From contig CM057137.1 in NCBI GenBank assembly GCA_029964075.1, positions 1,426,001 to 1,490,000 on the forward strand: DNA of 64,000 bases. Direction: 5' to 3'. The translations under genes were made by a program, and so were the position numbers. Below are positions 59,601 to 64,000 of this stretch, in pieces (position 1 is the stretch's first letter; the number at the start of each line of letters is the position of its first letter). The notes below the pieces were generated by a model. The model saw only the letters and a list, made by a program, of their open reading frames with translations, ran no database searches and was not told where the DNA came from. Origin of the DNA: Patiria pectinifera (Eukaryota; Echinodermata; Asteroidea; Valvatida; Asterinidae).

Positions 59601-62600
59601 AAAATTGTAAGGGGTTAACCTTGCATTTTTAGTAAAATTGGGCAAAATTTAATTTTTCTGAACAGTTAAAAATTGTAAGGGGTTAACCTTGCATCTTTTC
59701 ATTTTTGTGTCCAAATTTGACTTTTCTGAACAATTTAAAATTGTAAGGGGTTAACCTTGCATCTTTTTATTTTTTGGTCAAAATTTGACTTTTCTGAAAA
59801 AGTAAAAATTATAAGGGTTAACCTTGCATTTTAGTAAAATTGGGCAAAATCAAATTTTCTGAAAAATTAAAAGTTGTAAGGGGTTAACCTTGCATTTTTA
59901 GTAAAATTGGGCAAAATCAAATTTTTCTGAAAAAGTAAAATGTGTAAGGGGTTAACCTTGCATTTTTAGTTTTGAGTCAAAATTTGACATTTTCTGACAA
60001 ATTAACCATTGTAAGGGGTTACCCTTGCATTGATAGTGAAATTGGGAAAATTTACATTTTTCTGAAAAATTAAAAAGTGTAAGGGGTTAACCTTACATTT
60101 TTAGTAAAATTGGGCAAAATTTAATTTTTCTGAAAAATTAAAAAATTGTAAGGGGTTAACCTTGCATTTTTAGTAAAATTGGGCAAAATTTAAATTTTCT
60201 GAAAAAGTAAAAATTGTAAGGGGTTAACCTTGCATTTTTAGTAAAATTGGGCAAAATCAAATTTTTCTGAAAAGTTAAAAAGTGTAAGGGGTTAACCTTG
60301 CATCTTTAAATATTTGTGTCCAAATTGGACTTTTTTGAAAAATTAAAAATTGTAAGGGGTTAACCTTGCATTTGTAGTAAAATTGGGCAAAATTTAATTT
60401 TTCTGAACAGTTAAAAATTGTAAGGGGTTAACCTTGCATCTTTTCATTTTTGTGTCCAAATTTGACTTTTCTGAAAAATTTAAAATTGTAAGGGGTTAAC
60501 CTTGCATCTTTTTATTTTTTGGTCAAAATTTGACTTTTCTGAAAAAGTAAAAATTATAAGGGGTTAACCTTGCATTTTTAGTAAAATTGGGCAAAATCAA
60601 ATTTTCTGAAAAATTAAAAGTTGTTAGGGGTTAACCTTGCATTTTTAGTAAAATTGGGCAAAATCAAATTTTTCTGAAAAAGTAAAAAGTGTAAGGGGTT
60701 AACCTTGCATTTTTAGTTTTGGGTCAAAATTTGACATTTTCTGACAAATTAACCATTGTAAGGGGTTACCCTTGCATTTATAGTGAAATTGGGAAAATTT
60801 ACATTTTTCTGAAAAATTAAAAAGTGTAAGGGGTTAACCTTACATTTTTAGTAAAATTGGGCAAAATTTAATTTTTCTGAAAAATTAAAAAATTGTAAGG
60901 GGTTAACCTTGCATCTTTTTATTTTTTGGTCAAAATTTGACTTTTCTGAAAAAGTAAAAATTATAAGGGGTTAACCTTGCATTTTAGTAAAATTGGGCAA
61001 AATCAAATTTTCTGAAAAATTAAAAGTTGTAAGGGGTTAACCTTGCATTTTTAGTAAAATTGGGCAAAATCAAATTTTTCTGAAAAAGTAAATAGTGTAA
61101 GGGGTTAACCTTGCATTTTTAGTTTTGAGTCAAAATTTGACATTTTCTGACAAATTAACCATTGTAAGGGGTTACCCTTGCATTCATAGTGAAATTGGGA
61201 AAATTTACATTTTTCTGAAAAATTAAAAAGTGTAAGGGGTTAACCTTACATTTTTAGTAAAATTGGGCAAAATTTAATTTTTCTGAAAAATTAAAAAATT
61301 GTAAGGGGTTAACCTTGCATTTTTAGTAAAATTGGGCAAATTTAAATTTTCTGAAAAAGTAAAAATTGTAAGGGGTTAACCTTGCATTTTTAGTAAAATT
61401 GGGCAAAATCAAATTTTTCTGAAAAGTTAAAAAGTGTAAGGGGTTAACCTTGCATCTTTAAATATTTGTGTCCAAATTGGACTTTTTTGAAAAATTAAAA
61501 ATTGTAAGGGGTTAACCTTGCATTTTTAGTAAAATTGGGCAAAATTTAATTTTTCTGAACAGTTAAAAATTGTAAGGGGTTAACCTTGCATCTTTTCATT
61601 TTTGTGTCCAAATTTGACTTTTCTGAAAAATTTAAAATTGTAAGGGGTTAACCTTGCATCTTTTTATTTTTTGGTCAAAATTTGACTTTTCTGAAAAAGT
61701 AAAAATTATAAGGGGTTAACCTTGCATTTTAGTAAAATTGGGCAAAATCAAATTTTCTGAAAAATTAAAAGTTGTAAGGGGTTAACCTTGCATTTTTAGT
61801 AAAATTGGGCAAAATCAAATTTTTCTGAAAAAGTAAAATGTGTAAGGGGTTAACCTTGCATTTTTAGTTTTGAGTCAAAATTTGACATTTTCTGACAAAT
61901 TAACCATTGTAAGGGGTTACCCTTGCATTGATAGTGAAATTGGGAAAATTTACATTTTTCTGAAAAATTAAAAAGTGTAAGGGGTTAACCTTACATTTTT
62001 AGTAAAATTGGGCAAAATTTAATTTTTCTGAAAAATTAAAAAATTGTAAGGGGTTAACCTTGCATTTTTAGTAAAATTGGGCAAAATTTAAATTTTCTGA
62101 AAAAGTAAAAATTGTAAGGGGTTAACCTTGCATTTTTAGTAAAATTGGGCAAAATCAAATTTTTCTGAAAAGTTAAAAAGTGTAAGGGGTTAACCTTGCA
62201 TCTTTAAATATTTGTGTCCAAATTGGACTTTTTTGAAAAATTAAAAATTGTAAGGGGTTAACCTTGCATTTGTAGTAAAATTGGGCAAAATTTAATTTTT
62301 CTGAACAGTTAAAAATTGTAAGGGGTTAACCTTGCATCTTTTCATTTTTGTGTCCAAATTTGACTTTTCTGAAAAATTTAAAATTGTAAGGGGTTAACCT
62401 TGCATCTTTTTATTTTTTGGTCAAAATTTGACTTTTCTGAAAAAGTAAAAATTATAAGGGGTTAACCTTGCATTTTTAGTAAAATTGGGCAAAATCAAAT
62501 TTTCTGAAAAATTAAAAGTTGTTAGGGGTTAACCTTGCATTTTTAGTAAAATTGGGCAAAATCAAATTTTTCTGAAAAAGTAAAAAGTGTAAGGGGTTAA

Positions 62601-64000
62601 CCTTGCATTTTTAGTTTTGGGTCAAAATTTGACATTTTCTGACAAATTAACCATTGTAAGGGGTTACCCTTGCATTGATAGTGAAATTGGGAAAATTTAC
62701 ATTTTTCTGACAAATTAAAAGTTGTAAGGGGTTAACCTTACATTTTTAGTGAAAATGGGAAAATTGAAACTTTTCTGAAAAATAAAAAATTGTAAGGGGT
62801 TAAGCTTGCATTTTTAGTGAAATTGGGAAAATTTAAACTTTTTGGAAAAATTAAAAATTGTAAGGGGTTAACCTTGCATTTTTAGTGAAATTGGGAACAT
62901 TCAAATTTTTCTGAAAAGTTAAAAAGTGTAAGGGGTTAACCTTGCATCTTTAAATATTTGTGTCCAAATTGGACTTTTTTGAAAAATTAAAAATTGTAAG
63001 GGGTTAACCTTGCATTTGTAGTAAAATTGGGCAAAATTTAATTTTTCTGAACAGTTAAAAATTGTAAGGGGTTAACCTTGCATCTTTTCATTTTTGTGTC
63101 CAAATTTGACTTTTCTGAAAAATTTAAAATTGTAAGGGGTTAACCTTGCATCTTTTTATTTTTTGGTCAAAATTTGACTTTTCTGAAAAAGTAAAAATTA
63201 TAAGGGGTTAACCTTGCATTTTTAGTAAAATTGGGCAAAATCAAATTTTCTGAAAAATTAAAAGTTGTTAGGGGTTAACCTTGCATTTTTAGTAAAATTG
63301 GGCAAAATCAAATTTTTCTGAAAAAGTAAAAAGTGTAAGGGGTTAACCTTGCATTTTTAGTTTTGGGTCAAAATTTGACATTTTCTGACAAATTAACCAT
63401 TGTAAGGGGTTACCCTTGCATTTATAGTGAAATTGGGAAAATTTACATTTTTCTGAAAAATTAAAAAGTGTAAGGGGTTAACCTTACATTTTTAGTAAAA
63501 TTGGGCAAAATTTAATTTTTCTGAAAAATTAAAAAATTGTAAGGGGTTAACCTTGCATTTTTAGTAAAATTGGGCAAAATTTAAATTTTCTGAAAAAGTA
63601 AAAATTGTAAGGGGTTAACCTTGCATTTTTAGTAAAATTGGGCAAAATTTAAATTTTCTGAAAAAGTAAAAATTGTAAGGGGTTAACCTTGCATTTTTAG
63701 TAAAATTGGGCAAAATCAAATTTTTCTGAAGTTAAAAAGTGTAAGGGGTTAACCTTGCATCTTTAAATATTTGTGTCCAAATTGGACTTTTCTGAAAAAG
63801 TAAAAATTTTAAGGGGTTAACCTTGCATTTTTAGTAAAATTGGGCAAAATTTAATTTTTCTGAAAAATTAAAAAATTGTAAGGGGTTTACCTTGCATTTT
63901 TAGTAAAATTGGGCAAAATCAATTTTTTTCTGAAAAGTAAAAAATTGTAAGGGGTTAACCTTGCATTTTTTTAGTTTTGGGTAAAAATTTGACATTTTCT
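56606..64000 (+). repeat. 68-bp satellite with 11-mer higher-order repeat, runs off window
   Basis: More than 100 tandem monomers of 66-69 bp share the core GTAAGGGGTTAACCTTGCAT, followed by AT-rich sequence (TTTTTAGTAAAATTGGGCAA, then TTTCTGAAAAATTAAAA). Distinct monomer types recur in fixed order. One type, with CCATTGTAAGGGGTTACCC, has its AAGGGG at 57165, 57911, 58657, 59269, 60013, 60760, 61166, 61911, 62658 and 63404. The intervals are 746, 746, 612, 744, 747, 406, 745, 747 and 746 bp. Most units are thus 11 monomers; one is 9 and one is 6. There is no coding capacity. The right end is not in the window. Confidence 0.98.

Noticed and set aside
56606..64000. CRISPR-like or telomeric array
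   Set aside because: Spacers are not unique but recur in fixed order, the setting is eukaryotic, and the GGGGTTAACC core is not a TTAGGG-type telomere repeat.

Overview
This is eukaryotic, metazoan DNA: introns with GT-AG borders, SINEs, foldback elements, a large satellite and two recognisable bilaterian genes. There is no bacterial or viral gene organisation. Compact introns (about 180-1140 bp) in one gene, several tRNA-derived SINEs and recurrent AGGGCGCT motifs suggest a marine invertebrate, perhaps a deuterostome such as an echinoderm. The species cannot be fixed from the sequence.

Left part (1-43910). Two coding exons on the minus strand (34205-34065 and 32522-32229) encode a conserved block of nucleolar protein 4 (NOL4/NOL4L family). 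The 32 kb to their left is most simply a very long NOL4 intron, because I found no later NOL4 exon. It holds many G/C homopolymers, CpG-rich blocks, a long foldback element (about 5372-5662) and a few unproven exon candidates (2255-2387 minus, 22629-22801 plus, a methyltransferase-like motif near 29050-29093 minus). Between 34.2 and 43.9 kb I see no convincing coding sequence; there is a SINE interrupted by a palindromic element (36.9-37.4 kb). Just before the gap lies a cluster of promoter-type motifs (43755-43880).

Gap (43911-44410): exactly 500 Ns, a conventional placeholder length. It falls where the 5' part of the next gene should be.

Right part (44411-64000). Seventeen plus-strand exons (44467-54913) give 711 codons plus a stop, the C-terminal three quarters of exportin-2 (CSE1L/CAS), which returns importin-alpha to the cytoplasm with RanGTP. 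Its introns carry tRNA-like SINEs, a SINE with a nested inverted-repeat element, a 21-bp minisatellite that keeps the upstream exon's frame open, a tandem duplication, and a duplicated 3' splice-site region. The 3' UTR contains three 128-bp repeats. Each has a copy of the last codons with a stop-like triplet, and a full CRE octamer (TGACGTCA). About 100 bp past the last poly(A) signal a satellite begins and runs off the window: 68-bp monomers arranged in an 11-mer higher-order repeat of about 746 bp.

NOL4 (minus) and CSE1L (plus) are head to head, and the 5' ends of both are missing around the gap.
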